Below are positions 26,503-35,765 of a stretch of DNA of 64,000 nucleotides, in pieces (the stretch's first letter is position 1; the number at the start of each line of letters is the position of its first letter). Where the stretch lies: NCBI GenBank assembly GCA_024698705.1, contig JAILQX010000028.1, positions 23,075-87,074 on the forward strand, written 5' to 3'. This DNA is from Lachnospiraceae bacterium (GTDB taxonomy: Bacteria; Bacillota; Clostridia; Lachnospirales; Lachnospiraceae). The position numbers were made by a program, and so were the translations under genes. Under the pieces are notes generated by a model, which had not been told where the DNA came from, made no database searches, and saw only the letters and a program-made list of their open reading frames with translations.

Positions 26503-27381
26503 TTGGATCAGGCAGAACAGTTAAGGAATATCATAAAGGCGAACAATACGATCGTCAGACCTGTTGCGCGCGTTATCACGGTCACGAGCGGAAAGGGCGG
26601 AGTGGGAAAATCAAACACCGCCATAAACCTTGCGATCTGGTTTAAGAAGATGGGACAGCGTGTCATCATCTTAGATGCGGATTTCGGACTGGCCAATATA
26701 GAGATCATGTTCGGAACGGTACCGAGGCATAATCTTTGCGATCTGCTCTATCAGGGCAAGAGCATAACGGACATCATAACCTGGGGACCCGGAGAGATCG
26801 GATTTATCTCGGGCGGTTCGGGCATAGTCGGGCTTTCAAACCTGAGCAGGGAATATCTGAATTACATCATCCGCAATCTCGCACAGTTGGATGCGATAGC
26901 GGACGTGATAATCATAGACACGGGCGCAGGTATATCGGATGCGGTGCTGGAATTTCTGGTGGCAAGCGGTGAGATACTTCTTGTGACCACACCGGAACCG
27001 ACATCGATCACGGATTCGTATTCATTGCTCAAGGCATTGAACAGACATCCGAGATTTTCGATAGAGGAGTCAAAGATCAAGGTCATAGCCAACAAAGTCG
27101 ACAGGGAAGAGGACGGTAACAGTCTGTTCATGAAGCTGAATGTTGTGGTCCAGAGATACCTGAAACTGCCGATAGAGTATCTGGGAGCCGTACCGCAGGA
27201 TGACAGGCTTGTAACGGCCGTCATGCAGCAGCTGCCGGTATCGCTCGCAAACGATAAGGCAAAATCTTCGATCGCTTACGAGAACATAGCGGCCAAGTTA
27301 ATGAACAAAGAAGTGAGCGGCGAATACAAGAAACGCGGAATGGCTGCATTTTTTTCACATATAGTATCAGGAAAGAGATAG
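26503..27381 (+). CDS. flhG: Flagellar number regulator FlhG (MinD-like ATPase)
   Basis: FlhG (YlxH) is a MinD/ParA-type ATPase that stimulates FlhF GTPase and limits flagellar number. The start is TTG at 26503 after GAGAGGAAAG. The 292 residues begin with a DQAEQLRNII helix, the FlhF-activating type. The deviant Walker A SGKGGVGKSN lies at 29-38. Walker A' ILDADFGLANIE and the switch IIDTGAGISD follow. The C-terminal part ends in a basic amphipathic helix (GEYKKRGMAAFFSHIV), suited to membrane binding. Confidence 0.95.
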   Translation: MDQAEQLRNIIKANNTIVRPVARVITVTSGKGGVGKSNTAINLAIWFKKMGQRVIILDADFGLANIEIMFGTVPRHNLCDLLYQGKSITDIITWGPGEIGFISGGSGIVGLSNLSREYLNYIIRNLAQLDAIADVIIIDTGAGISDAVLEFLVASGEILLVTTPEPTSITDSYSLLKALNRHPRFSIEESKIKVIANKVDREEDGNSLFMKLNVVVQRYLKLPIEYLGAVPQDDRLVTAVMQQLPVSLANDKAKSSIAYENIAAKLMNKEVSGEYKKRGMAAFFSHIVSGKR

Positions 27382-27390
27382 GGAATAGGG

Positions 27391-28122
27391 ATGTTGGACA
27401 GTATTCTAAAGCCGGGACAGAAGGTGGAACTCAAGGCTGTAAGAAGATCAAGAAATACAGAAGGAGAGCAGAAGACGAAGGTGTATTCGTCAAAGATCTT
27501 TGACGTGGTCAATGACGATACGATCGAGTTGATGATGCCCATGGAGCAGACAAAACTCATATTGCTGCCCGTGGATGCCGAATATGAGGCATTTTTCTAT
27601 ACCGAGAACGGTCTCTATGAATGTACGGTGCGCATCACCGACAGATATAAGAGCAACAATATATATCTGCTGCTCGTTGAGCTCGAAACAAACCTTCAGA
27701 AATACCAGAGAAGGGATTTCTACAGGTATAACTGTGCCCTCGATATAGAAGTCAGAGGACTTACAAAGGAAGAGGTTGACGCATTTGAGGCAGGAACGAC
27801 ATATCAGCTTCCGCCGGGACTTCCACTCATAAAGGGAGTCATCGTGGATATTTCCGGAGGCGGATTGAGATTTGTTATCAATCAGGAGTTTGAAAAGGAA
27901 AGCCTGGTTTATTGCAAATATGAGCTACTCATTCACGGAGGGGTTAAGAATTACGATCTTATCTGCAGGGTCCTCAGTGTTAGGGAGGTCGCATCAAGAA
28001 AGGGTGAATATGAACACAGGGTACAGTTCATAAACCTTGATAATGATGAACGCGAGGAGATCATACAGTATATCTTCGAGGAAGAAAGAAAGAACCGCAG
28101 AAAAGAGAGAGGTTTAAGATAA
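27391..28122 (+). CDS. PilZ-domain c-di-GMP receptor (YcgR/MotI-like flagellar brake)
   Basis: The 243-residue protein has an N-terminal YcgR-like domain (about 1-100) and a C-terminal PilZ domain. The two c-di-GMP contact motifs are intact: QRRDFYR at about 107-113 (RxxxR) and DISGGGLRF at about 152-160 (DxSxxG). In Bacillus the homologue MotI (YpfA) disengages the stator when c-di-GMP is high. Location between flhG and cheB in the motility operon supports such a role, but YcgR-type cheY/motor contacts cannot be shown here. Confidence 0.9.
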   Translation: MLDSILKPGQKVELKAVRRSRNTEGEQKTKVYSSKIFDVVNDDTIELMMPMEQTKLILLPVDAEYEAFFYTENGLYECTVRITDRYKSNNIYLLLVELETNLQKYQRRDFYRYNCALDIEVRGLTKEEVDAFEAGTTYQLPPGLPLIKGVIVDISGGGLRFVINQEFEKESLVYCKYELLIHGGVKNYDLICRVLSVREVASRKGEYEHRVQFINLDNDEREEIIQYIFEEERKNRRKERGLR

Positions 28123-28192
28123 TTTCTGCGTTACGGGTTACGGCAAAAAACGGATCGCGATCATGCGTTCCGGATGAACAGGGGTTATTCAT

Positions 28193-29269
28193 ATGAAAAA
28201 AATATTGCTCGTTGATGACTCTGCACTCATGAGAAGGGTCTTCTGTGATATAATCAAAACAGATGGTAGATTTTCTGTTGAAGATGAAGCTTACGACGGT
28301 ATTCAGGCGCTCGGTCTTCTCAAACAAAAAAACTATGATGCCGTGATACTTGATGTCAATATGCCGCGTATGGACGGCATAGAGCTTTTGAAGGAACTCA
28401 AGAAGAACGGTATCAAGGCGAGGATACTGATGGCCAGCACGGTCACCAAAGAAGGCGCAAAGATCACCATGGACGCTCTCGAACTCGGAGCGATGGATTT
28501 CGTCCATAAACCCGAGTGGTCTTTCAAGTGTAAGGAAGAAGATTTCAAGAATACTTTTCTGGATACACTTGAGGCGGTAAGCAATTCAAGGATACCTGAC
28601 GAGAAGATCAGGATCAACACCGAAAACACCGACAAGATCAAGGAGATGGCCCGAAAGAGGGCAGGTCAGAACAATGGCCGGCGTATAGTTGCCATAGCTG
28701 TATCAACGGGCGGTCCAAAGGCACTTCAAAGCGTCATACCGCTGTTGCCGTCCGATCTGGCGGCACCTGTCGTACTGGTACAGCATATGCCGGAAGGCTT
28801 TACCGGATCACTTGCCGAAAGGCTCAATTCCATGAGTGAGATTTCCGTTAAGGAAGGCGCGGAAGGAGAAGCGATCAGATCCGGAACGGTCTATATAGCC
28901 AGAGCAGGCAAACATTTCAATCTTGTCAGCAGAGGAAGAGATACCATAATCAATTATACCGACGAACCGAGTCGCGAGGGCGTCAAGCCCTGTGCAAATT
29001 ATATGTACGAGTCACTGGTAAGCTGCGGATATGACGAAAATATCTGTATTGTCATGACCGGCATGGGATCGGATGGTACGGAAGGAATAAAGAATCTGAA
29101 GAAATCAGGCAAAAAGACGGTCGTCATTACTCAGGAAGGAAGCAGTTGCGTAGTGAACGGAATGCCGAGAGCATGCGCCAATGCCGGTTTATCGGATTCA
29201 ACAGTCACATTAACACAGATTGCGCAAGAGATTATTCTACGCGTGGGGGTAAAACAGAATGGATGTTAG
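28193..29269 (+). CDS. cheB: Chemotaxis protein-glutamate methylesterase CheB
   Basis: CheB removes methyl groups from receptors in adaptation. The 358 residues carry a receiver domain with D9/D10 and phosphoacceptor D54 (ILDVNMPRMDG), a linker, and the methylesterase domain. Its catalytic triad is visible as S171 (AVSTGG), H198 (VQHMPEG) and D294 (MGSDGTEG). The last 11 bp overlap cheA. Confidence 0.96.
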   Translation: MKKILLVDDSALMRRVFCDIIKTDGRFSVEDEAYDGIQALGLLKQKNYDAVILDVNMPRMDGIELLKELKKNGIKARILMASTVTKEGAKITMDALELGAMDFVHKPEWSFKCKEEDFKNTFLDTLEAVSNSRIPDEKIRINTENTDKIKEMARKRAGQNNGRRIVAIAVSTGGPKALQSVIPLLPSDLAAPVVLVQHMPEGFTGSLAERLNSMSEISVKEGAEGEAIRSGTVYIARAGKHFNLVSRGRDTIINYTDEPSREGVKPCANYMYESLVSCGYDENICIVMTGMGSDGTEGIKNLKKSGKKTVVITQEGSSCVVNGMPRACANAGLSDSTVTLTQIAQEIILRVGVKQNGC

Positions 29270-31370
29270 CCAGTATCTGGACATATTTATTGACGAGTCC
29301 AAAGAAAATTTACAAAATCTGAACACACAGATCCTTGAACTGGAACAGGAACCCGGTAACATGGATACCATCAATGAGATATTCCGTGCAGCACATACAC
29401 TCAAGGGTATGGCCGGAACCATGGGATACAAGAGAATGCAGGGCCTTACTCACAATATGGAAAATGTATTCTCTGAAGTCCGCAACGGAACAGTCAAGGT
29501 CAACGCATCGATCATCGATGCTCTGTTCCAGTGTCTCGATGCGCTTGATGAATATGTAAGCAATATTCAGGCGACAGGCGATGAAGGTGACAACGAGAAC
29601 AGCAATATCATAAAGATATTCAATGATTTCCTTGCTTCAAAGGGAGAGAGCGCTCCTGCCGCGGAAGCCGGTGAAGAAAAAGCCGATAAAGCCGAAGAGA
29701 ACAAAGAAGCAGCACCCGCAGGCGATGACGATCATTGGCGTGACATCAAATATAACGATGCACAGATGGGAGTTATAGATAAAGCAAAGAATGAAGGTAA
29801 GAACGTTATAGGACTTACGGTTTATGTTCAGGAGACCTGTATCCTTAAAGCGGCAAGAGCATTTCTTGTATATAAAGCCATGGAGGAACTGGGTGAGATC
29901 ATCGTTTCCAATCCTCCGGCACAGGATATCGAGGATGAAAAGTTTGATCTTGAATTCAGCCTCGTAGTCATAACGGATGCAACACCTGATCAGGCGATCA
30001 AAGCAGCACTGAACGTATCCGAGATAGACAGGGTTGCAGGCGGAATAGTCGAAGTTGCGGCCGGGGAAGAAGCTGAAGCGGAAGCTGAAACGGCAGGTAC
30101 CGAAACAGCGGTTGCAGCACCGGAAGAAAAGAAGGAAGCAGAACCGGAAAAAACAACGGAAACAAGTCCCGCACCCGCAGCCGCTCCGAGTAAAGCAGTT
30201 GAAAAGAAGAAACCTGTTGTCAACAGGACGGTACGTGTTGATATTGAGAAGCTCGACGATCTCATGAATCTCGTCAGCGAGCTTATCATCGCAAAGAACT
30301 CACTTGTCAGTGCAGCTACTACAAAGGGTTCAGGCAACAATGTCAATGAACAGATAGAGTACCTTGAGAGCGTTACCACAAACCTTCATGAATCCGTTAT
30401 GAAGGTTCGAATGGTTCCCATTGAGAGTGTAGTCAACAAGTTCCCGAGAATGATCAGGGATCTCCAGAAGAAACTCGATAAGAAGATGGAACTGTATATG
30501 TCCGGTGAAGAGACAGAACTTGACCGTACCGTTGTTGATGAGATCGGTGATCCTCTGATGCATCTGTTACGTAATTCTGCGGACCACGGTATTGAAAGTG
30601 ATGTCAAACTCCGTAAGGAGAGAGGCAAGCCGGAGACAGGAAGCATTTGGCTGGATGCATATCAGGACGGTAACAACGTTGTGATCGAAGTAAAAGATGA
30701 CGGTAACGGTATCGATATAGAAGCGGTAAAGAGCAAGGCTCTTGAGAGAGAAGTCATAACACCCGAGCAGGCAGAGAATATGTCCGAGCAGGAGATAATC
30801 AATCTTCTGTTCCTTCCGAGTTTCTCTACGGCAAAGAAGGTTTCGGATGTATCGGGACGTGGTGTCGGACTTGATGTCGTAAAGAGCAAGATCGAATCCC
30901 TGAGCGGTGAGGTCGATGTCAAGACCAAGTTCGGTGAAGGAAGCAAATGGACGATCAGACTTCCTCTTACACTTGCGATCATCCAGTCACTCATGGTCAA
31001 GGTCGGCGGCGAGAAATACGCGGTTCCGCTCGGTAACATCCAGACGATCGAAAGTGTTGTACCGGATGAGATCAAGACCGTACAGGGCAAAGAGGTTATA
31101 AACTTAAGAGGCAATGTTATTCCGATCATCAGGCTGAACGAAGTACTCGGATGCGAATCATTGAGACAGGAAAATGAAGACTATGTAGTCGTTGTCTGCA
31201 AAAAGGGTGACGCACTTGCGGGTCTCGTGATCGACGAACTCATCGGACAGCAGGAAATCGTAATCAAGTCCCTTGGAAAATACATCAACAAGAGCAAGAT
31301 CATAAGCGGAGCAACCATCCTCGGCGACGGCGAGGTTGCACTAATCATTGATTCGAACGCTCTCATTTGA
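29259..31370 (+). CDS. cheA: Chemotaxis histidine kinase CheA
   Basis: CheA phosphorylates CheY and CheB in response to receptors. Of 703 residues, the HPt domain carries H46 (AAHTLKGMAGT). A P2-type domain lies at about 170-275, then an Ala/Glu/Lys/Pro-rich linker (about 275-320). The dimerisation helices (VDIEKLDDLMNLVSELII) lead to the ATPase with the N box LLRNSADHGIE and the G boxes VKDDGNGID and SGRGVGLDVVKS. The CheW-like domain ends the protein. The last bases overlap the region before cheW. Confidence 0.97.
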   Translation: MDVSQYLDIFIDESKENLQNLNTQILELEQEPGNMDTINEIFRAAHTLKGMAGTMGYKRMQGLTHNMENVFSEVRNGTVKVNASIIDALFQCLDALDEYVSNIQATGDEGDNENSNIIKIFNDFLASKGESAPAAEAGEEKADKAEENKEAAPAGDDDHWRDIKYNDAQMGVIDKAKNEGKNVIGLTVYVQETCILKAARAFLVYKAMEELGEIIVSNPPAQDIEDEKFDLEFSLVVITDATPDQAIKAALNVSEIDRVAGGIVEVAAGEEAEAEAETAGTETAVAAPEEKKEAEPEKTTETSPAPAAAPSKAVEKKKPVVNRTVRVDIEKLDDLMNLVSELIIAKNSLVSAATTKGSGNNVNEQIEYLESVTTNLHESVMKVRMVPIESVVNKFPRMIRDLQKKLDKKMELYMSGEETELDRTVVDEIGDPLMHLLRNSADHGIESDVKLRKERGKPETGSIWLDAYQDGNNVVIEVKDDGNGIDIEAVKSKALEREVITPEQAENMSEQEIINLLFLPSFSTAKKVSDVSGRGVGLDVVKSKIESLSGEVDVKTKFGEGSKWTIRLPLTLAIIQSLMVKVGGEKYAVPLGNIQTIESVVPDEIKTVQGKEVINLRGNVIPIIRLNEVLGCESLRQENEDYVVVVCKKGDALAGLVIDELIGQQEIVIKSLGKYINKSKIISGATILGDGEVALIIDSNALI

Positions 31371-31387
31371 CAGAAAGGGGATATGAT

Positions 31388-31852
31388 ATGAACGAGATTA
31401 AAAGTTATTCGGAAGCGATACAGTATATAAAGATATTATTGGGAGACGAATTCTTTGGCGTTGACATAGGTATCATCGACAACATCGTACGTATGCAGCG
31501 CATTACGAGAGTTCCGAATGTAGCTCCTTATATCAAAGGCGTCATAAACCTTCGCGGTGAGATAGTGCCTATAATGGATCTGAGACTCAAGATGGGTCTT
31601 GACGAGATCGAGTATTCGAAGGCTACAAGGATCATAATCATCAAGACGGAAAGCTACGGTAAGATCGGTCTTATCGTTGATGCCGTCAAAGAGGTTGTGG
31701 CACTTGAAGATGAACAGATCGAAAAGGTTCCATATGACAGTACGGAGGAAAACCATTTTGTAAGTGGTGTCGGAAAACTTGAAGGAGCATTGATCTCATT
31801 GCTCGATATAGTTACGGTACTTACGGACAAACAGATTAAGGAGGAAGGCTGA
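31388..31852 (+). CDS. cheW: Chemotaxis adaptor protein CheW
   Basis: CheW couples CheA to receptors. ATG 31388 follows AGAAAGGGG and gives 154 residues; a TTG at 31367 overlapping the cheA stop is less likely. The protein is one CheW domain, with ILLGDEFFGVDIGIIDNIV and the conserved NVAPYIKGVINLRGEIVPIM. Its TGA overlaps the cheC ATG. Confidence 0.95.
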   Translation: MNEIKSYSEAIQYIKILLGDEFFGVDIGIIDNIVRMQRITRVPNVAPYIKGVINLRGEIVPIMDLRLKMGLDEIEYSKATRIIIIKTESYGKIGLIVDAVKEVVALEDEQIEKVPYDSTEENHFVSGVGKLEGALISLLDIVTVLTDKQIKEEG

Positions 31853-32469
31853 TGGCGGATTTATCCCTTGATACTTTATCCAAGGAATATTTCGATGTCT
31901 TGAAAGAACTGGGCAATATTGGTGCGGGCAATGCCACAACAGCCCTTGCTTCCATGCTGCAATGCAAGGTGGATATGCAGGTTCCCGAAGTTCGAATGCT
32001 GGAATTCAAAGATGTCGGAGCTATCCTCGGCGGTGAAGAACAGGAAATGGTCGGAGCGTATCTCGGAGTCGAAGGCGATATAACGGGAAGCATCCTTTTT
32101 CTGGTAAAAAAAGAAGTTGCAATGCACCTTGTCAAAAAGATGATGGGCGATTATGCGTCCGATGAATTCGGCGAGATGGAAAGATCCGCATTTAAGGAGA
32201 TTTCCAATATAATTACAGGGTCTTATATGAATGCGCTTGCGAGCCTCACGGGGATGGGTATTTTCCTGACGGTACCGGACATGACGATTGATATGGCTGG
32301 TGCCATATTGTCGGTCCCGGCAGTCGAGTTTGGAATTTACGGTGACAATATCCTGCTGATCCAGTCAAAGATATCCGATGAGATAGATATCGACGGGTAT
32401 TTTATCATGGTTCCTGATATGGATTCATATGGTAAGATACTCAGATCATTGGGGATTATAGTTGATTAG
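31852..32469 (+). CDS. cheC: CheY-P phosphatase CheC
   Basis: CheC dephosphorylates CheY-P and binds CheD in the Bacillus-type adaptation system. The 205 residues contain two phosphatase motifs with intact E and N: ELGNIGAGNATTALASML (about 20-37) and FKEISNIITGSYMNALASL. The start overlaps the cheW stop (GATG). cheD lies 35 bp downstream, the expected partner. Confidence 0.95.
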   Translation: MADLSLDTLSKEYFDVLKELGNIGAGNATTALASMLQCKVDMQVPEVRMLEFKDVGAILGGEEQEMVGAYLGVEGDITGSILFLVKKEVAMHLVKKMMGDYASDEFGEMERSAFKEISNIITGSYMNALASLTGMGIFLTVPDMTIDMAGAILSVPAVEFGIYGDNILLIQSKISDEIDIDGYFIMVPDMDSYGKILRSLGIIVD

Positions 32470-32504
32470 ATCACATACCGGACAGCAGTTGGAGTGTAAC
32501 TAAT

Positions 32505-32984
32505 ATGGAAATAAAAGTTGGAATGGCCGACATGAATGTATGCACTGCACCTGACAGTATTATCACTTTGGGACTCGGATCTTGCGTCGGGGTTGTCGTA
32601 TGGGACAAGCAGACCAAGATATGCGGGATGGTTCACGTGATGCTGCCTGACTCAACGGCAATATCACAGAATTCCAATACTGCCAAGTTTGCGGATACAG
32701 GAATAGAAGAGTTGGTTAAGAAGGTTGTGGCGATCGGCGCCGGAAGGGCAAGACTGGTTGCCAAGATAGCCGGTGGAGCACAGATGTTTAAGGTCAGTAC
32801 GGCATCGCCGTCGCTGAGAGTCGGCGAACGTAATGTTGAGGCGGCCAAGAAGAAACTGGCCGAACTCAAGATACCTCTGATAGCAGAGGACACAGGCGAC
32901 AGTTACGGCAGGACCGTAATATTTTATCCCGAAACGGGAGTTTACAGGATTCGTGCCATAGGCAGGGAAGAATTTGAGATCTAA
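32505..32984 (+). CDS. cheD: Chemoreceptor glutamine deamidase CheD
   Basis: CheD deamidates receptor glutamines and is controlled by CheC. The 159 residues keep the catalytic triad in its usual places: T21, C27 (LGLGSCVGVVVWD) and H44 (GMVHVMLPDS). The FxxGGA-type segment AKIAGGAQMFKV follows. The next gene starts 2 bp after the stop. Confidence 0.96.
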   Translation: MEIKVGMADMNVCTAPDSIITLGLGSCVGVVVWDKQTKICGMVHVMLPDSTAISQNSNTAKFADTGIEELVKKVVAIGAGRARLVAKIAGGAQMFKVSTASPSLRVGERNVEAAKKKLAELKIPLIAEDTGDSYGRTVIFYPETGVYRIRAIGREEFEI

Positions 32985-32986
32985 AT

Positions 32987-33328
32987 ATGAAAATCAGTAA
33001 AAGGCTTCGTATGCTGCCAGCATTTACCATGTTGAGTGCGGGGGCATTCACAAGCATAATCACATATCTGCTTCATTATGAGATGAAGACCGCAATGATC
33101 ATATTGCTGATAGTTCTGATCGTATTTTATATACTCGGACTGGTACTGCAGAAAGTTCTGATCTCATTTGAAGAGGCCAACAAGGCAAAGCAGGAAGAAG
33201 AGGAAAAAGAAAAAGCAGCAGAAGGAAAGGTTGTCGAGAAGGAAGAGGAAAACGTTTCGGTACAGACACAGACAGACCGGGATGCAGCTTCCGACGAAGG
33301 AAATACTCCTTTGGGTGAAGAAGGATAA
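32987..33328 (+). CDS. Unrecognised small membrane protein between cheD and sigD
   Basis: I do not recognise this 113-residue protein. It has two hydrophobic segments (about 8-27 and 34-56), a basic N terminus and a highly charged C-terminal tail (about 60-113, rich in E and K, then Ser/Thr/Asp). This suggests a two-helix membrane anchor with a cytoplasmic tail. The start lies 2 bp after cheD and sigD begins 23 bp later, so it is surely within the operon. No function is assigned. Confidence 0.7.
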   Translation: MKISKRLRMLPAFTMLSAGAFTSIITYLLHYEMKTAMIILLIVLIVFYILGLVLQKVLISFEEANKAKQEEEEKEKAAEGKVVEKEEENVSVQTQTDRDAASDEGNTPLGEEG

Positions 33329-33351
33329 AAGTATCGGAGTCAAGGTAGATT

Positions 33352-34116
33352 ATGGACGAAAATGCCAGAGAGAGACTATGGGGTGAATATTCACGGACAA
33401 AATCCGCGGATACGCGTGAAAAGTTAATATTGGAATATGCACCGCTCGTCAAGATCGTCGCGGGGCGACTCAGCATGTATCTCGGCTACAATGTCGAGTA
33501 TGACGACCTTGTAAGCTATGGCATATTCGGACTTATCGATGCGATCGACAAATACGATTCAAACAAACAGAACAAGTTTGAAACGTATGCTTCTTTGCGT
33601 ATAAGAGGCGAGATACTTGACCAGATAAGAAAGATGGACTGGATACCCAGGACCGTCAGACAGAAACAGAAACAGATCGATGCCGCGATCAGGGAGATAG
33701 AAAGCCTGACAGGCAAGGCTGCAAGCGATGAAGCCATAGCCGAGAAGCTCGGCATAAGTTCCGACGAATATAACGACTGGCAGACCCAGCTAAAGGTCAC
33801 TAATGTCGTATCACTCAACGAATTCATGGAGCAGGGCAGCGATGTTCCGAACGGACGCAACGCAAGCTCGCATTTTTCGGGCCCTGAGGAGGCTTATGAG
33901 GAACAGGAACTGAAGGTCGTATTGCGCGAAGCACTCGATCTGCTAACGGAAAAGGAAAGACGCGTCATAGAACTTTATTATTATGAAGATCTGACGCTTA
34001 AAGAGATAAGCGTGACACTTGAGGTATCCGAATCAAGAGTGTCGCAATTGCATACTAAGGCATTGTCCCGCATGAAGAATAAGATGGGCAAATATATGGG
34101 ATTCTTTTCACCATGA
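33352..34116 (+). CDS. sigD: Flagellar sigma factor SigD/FliA
   Basis: Sigma-28-type factor that transcribes late flagellar and chemotaxis genes. The 254 residues show region 2 (YDDLVSYGIFGLIDAIDKYD, FETYASLRIRGEILDQIRKM) and the sigma-28 hallmark WIPRTVRQK. Region 3 and region 4 with LTEKERRVIELYYYEDLTLK and an HTH ending VSESRVSQLHTKAL follow. As in Bacillus it stands near the end of the fla/che operon. Candidate target sites in this window are at 1889 and 10182. Confidence 0.97.
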   Translation: MDENARERLWGEYSRTKSADTREKLILEYAPLVKIVAGRLSMYLGYNVEYDDLVSYGIFGLIDAIDKYDSNKQNKFETYASLRIRGEILDQIRKMDWIPRTVRQKQKQIDAAIREIESLTGKAASDEAIAEKLGISSDEYNDWQTQLKVTNVVSLNEFMEQGSDVPNGRNASSHFSGPEEAYEEQELKVVLREALDLLTEKERRVIELYYYEDLTLKEISVTLEVSESRVSQLHTKALSRMKNKMGKYMGFFSP

Positions 34117-34146
34117 TCCCTGTACTCGTATAGAGGAACGCGAGAT

Positions 34147-35733
34147 ATGAATGCTTATTTTCAATTGCTGGGGAAGGAGGGCAAGACAATGCTCAGGCTG
34201 GTTCCTGCCACTGACGGAGGTAACGACCTGAGTGTTTCGGATGCGATCGATTATCTGAACTTCAACAAGATACTTTATGACCTTCCCTCATTGAACGCCG
34301 CGATCATCGGCCTGACCGAAGAGACCGTCGTACAACTCAACAATGACCCGCTCGTACCGGTTAACGAGCAGCTGACTATTACCATAGCACCCGACAAAAT
34401 GACTGCTATGGGAGTTTTTGTGTGCAGATCCGACAAGGGACAGGAAATAACAAAAGATGAGATCCTCTCGGATCTCAAATACAAGGGCATAAAATTCGGA
34501 GTTGATGACGCCGGCATAGATGCGTATCTTGCCGATAAAAAATATCTTGAACCGATAGTTCTTGCCAAAGGAGAGGAACCCGTTCAGGGAAAGGATGCGA
34601 GTATAGAGTATTTCTTCAATACCGATGTCCATGCAAGACCGACTCTCAATGAGGACGGAACGGTTGACTTCTTCAATCTGAACATCATCAATCACGTGCA
34701 GGAAGGCGAGCTGCTCGCAAGACTCACAAGAGAGGTCAAGGGCAAGCCGGGAACGGATGTCCTGGGAGCAAGGATACCTCCGAGGAACGTGACCAGAAAG
34801 GTCCTTAAATTTGGAAGAAATATCAGGCTTAGCGAAGATAAAACAGAGATATATGCGATGTGTAACGGCCATGTTACATTTGTTGACGGAAGAGTATTTG
34901 TCAGCGATGTAATGCAGGTCGAAAATGTAGATCCCACCACGGGAAACATCGATTACGAAGGCAATGTCCAGGTGAATGGCAATGTGTGCTCGAATTTTGA
35001 AGTGCATGCTAAGGGCAATGTGGAGATAAAAGGTGTTGTTGAAGGCGCTGTTGTTGAAGCGGGCGGCAATATAACGATCGCCAGAGGCATGAACGGCATG
35101 GGCAAGGGCAGGCTGAAGAGCGGAGGTAATGTTGTTGCCAAATTCATTGAGAATTCAACGGTTGAAGCCGCAGGATATGTGGAGAGCGGTTCCATTATGC
35201 ACAGTGACGTGGTTGCCGGAACAGAGATCAATGTTGAAGGCAGGAAAGCATTTATCTCAGGCGGAAAAGTTACCGCGACAAGCAAGGTCGAAACAAAGAT
35301 CCTGGGTTCCGATATGGGAACCGATACAATAGTTGAGATCGGTGTCAGTGCACTTGTCAAAAAGCAGCATAAGGAAATTGAGGATTCCATCGCCGAACTG
35401 GATAAGGTCATAGACAGGGCTATGCCCATCATGGAAGCGGCAAGGGATAAGGTCGAGGCGGGCATCGCACTCAACGAAGAGCAGCTGGATAATGTCCGCA
35501 ATATTTTCAATCTGACAAGAATAAAGGCAGCAGAGAGAGAAGGACTCGTGGCCGAAAAGGAAAGACTGGAGGAGATACTTGCGGTCGATAAGGATGCAAA
35601 AGTTGTAGTCAAGGATACGGTTTATCCGGGTACCAAGATCGTTATCTCGGACGTATCCAAGATCATAAAGGAAAGCGTACAGCATTGTAAGTTCATGAAG
35701 ACTAAGGGTGACGTCAAGATGCTCGGTCTCTAG
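34147..35733 (+). CDS. FapA/DUF342 family protein
   Basis: The 528-residue protein matches the FapA (DUF342) family. An N-terminal domain (about 1-170) is followed by a right-handed beta-helix (about 180-400) with Gly/Asn/Val-rich turns such as GNVQVNGNVCSNFEVHAKGN. A coiled coil (about 405-490) and a C-terminal segment with DTVYPGTKIVISD end the protein. DUF342 genes commonly lie next to sigD in Clostridia. Members have been linked to motility or surface polymers, but the biochemical role is unknown; no catalytic motif is visible. Confidence 0.85.
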   Translation: MNAYFQLLGKEGKTMLRLVPATDGGNDLSVSDAIDYLNFNKILYDLPSLNAAIIGLTEETVVQLNNDPLVPVNEQLTITIAPDKMTAMGVFVCRSDKGQEITKDEILSDLKYKGIKFGVDDAGIDAYLADKKYLEPIVLAKGEEPVQGKDASIEYFFNTDVHARPTLNEDGTVDFFNLNIINHVQEGELLARLTREVKGKPGTDVLGARIPPRNVTRKVLKFGRNIRLSEDKTEIYAMCNGHVTFVDGRVFVSDVMQVENVDPTTGNIDYEGNVQVNGNVCSNFEVHAKGNVEIKGVVEGAVVEAGGNITIARGMNGMGKGRLKSGGNVVAKFIENSTVEAAGYVESGSIMHSDVVAGTEINVEGRKAFISGGKVTATSKVETKILGSDMGTDTIVEIGVSALVKKQHKEIEDSIAELDKVIDRAMPIMEAARDKVEAGIALNEEQLDNVRNIFNLTRIKAAEREGLVAEKERLEEILAVDKDAKVVVKDTVYPGTKIVISDVSKIIKESVQHCKFMKTKGDVKMLGL

Positions 35734-35765
35734 ATTAGCCGATATGCGGCAGAAACGGAGAAGAT

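Noticed and set aside
35738..35745. GCCGATAT as a third sigma-D promoter before the 35766 gene
   Set aside because: The -10 matches perfectly, but no TAAA-like element occurs at 14-17 bp upstream, and it lies just after the DUF342 stop within an operon.
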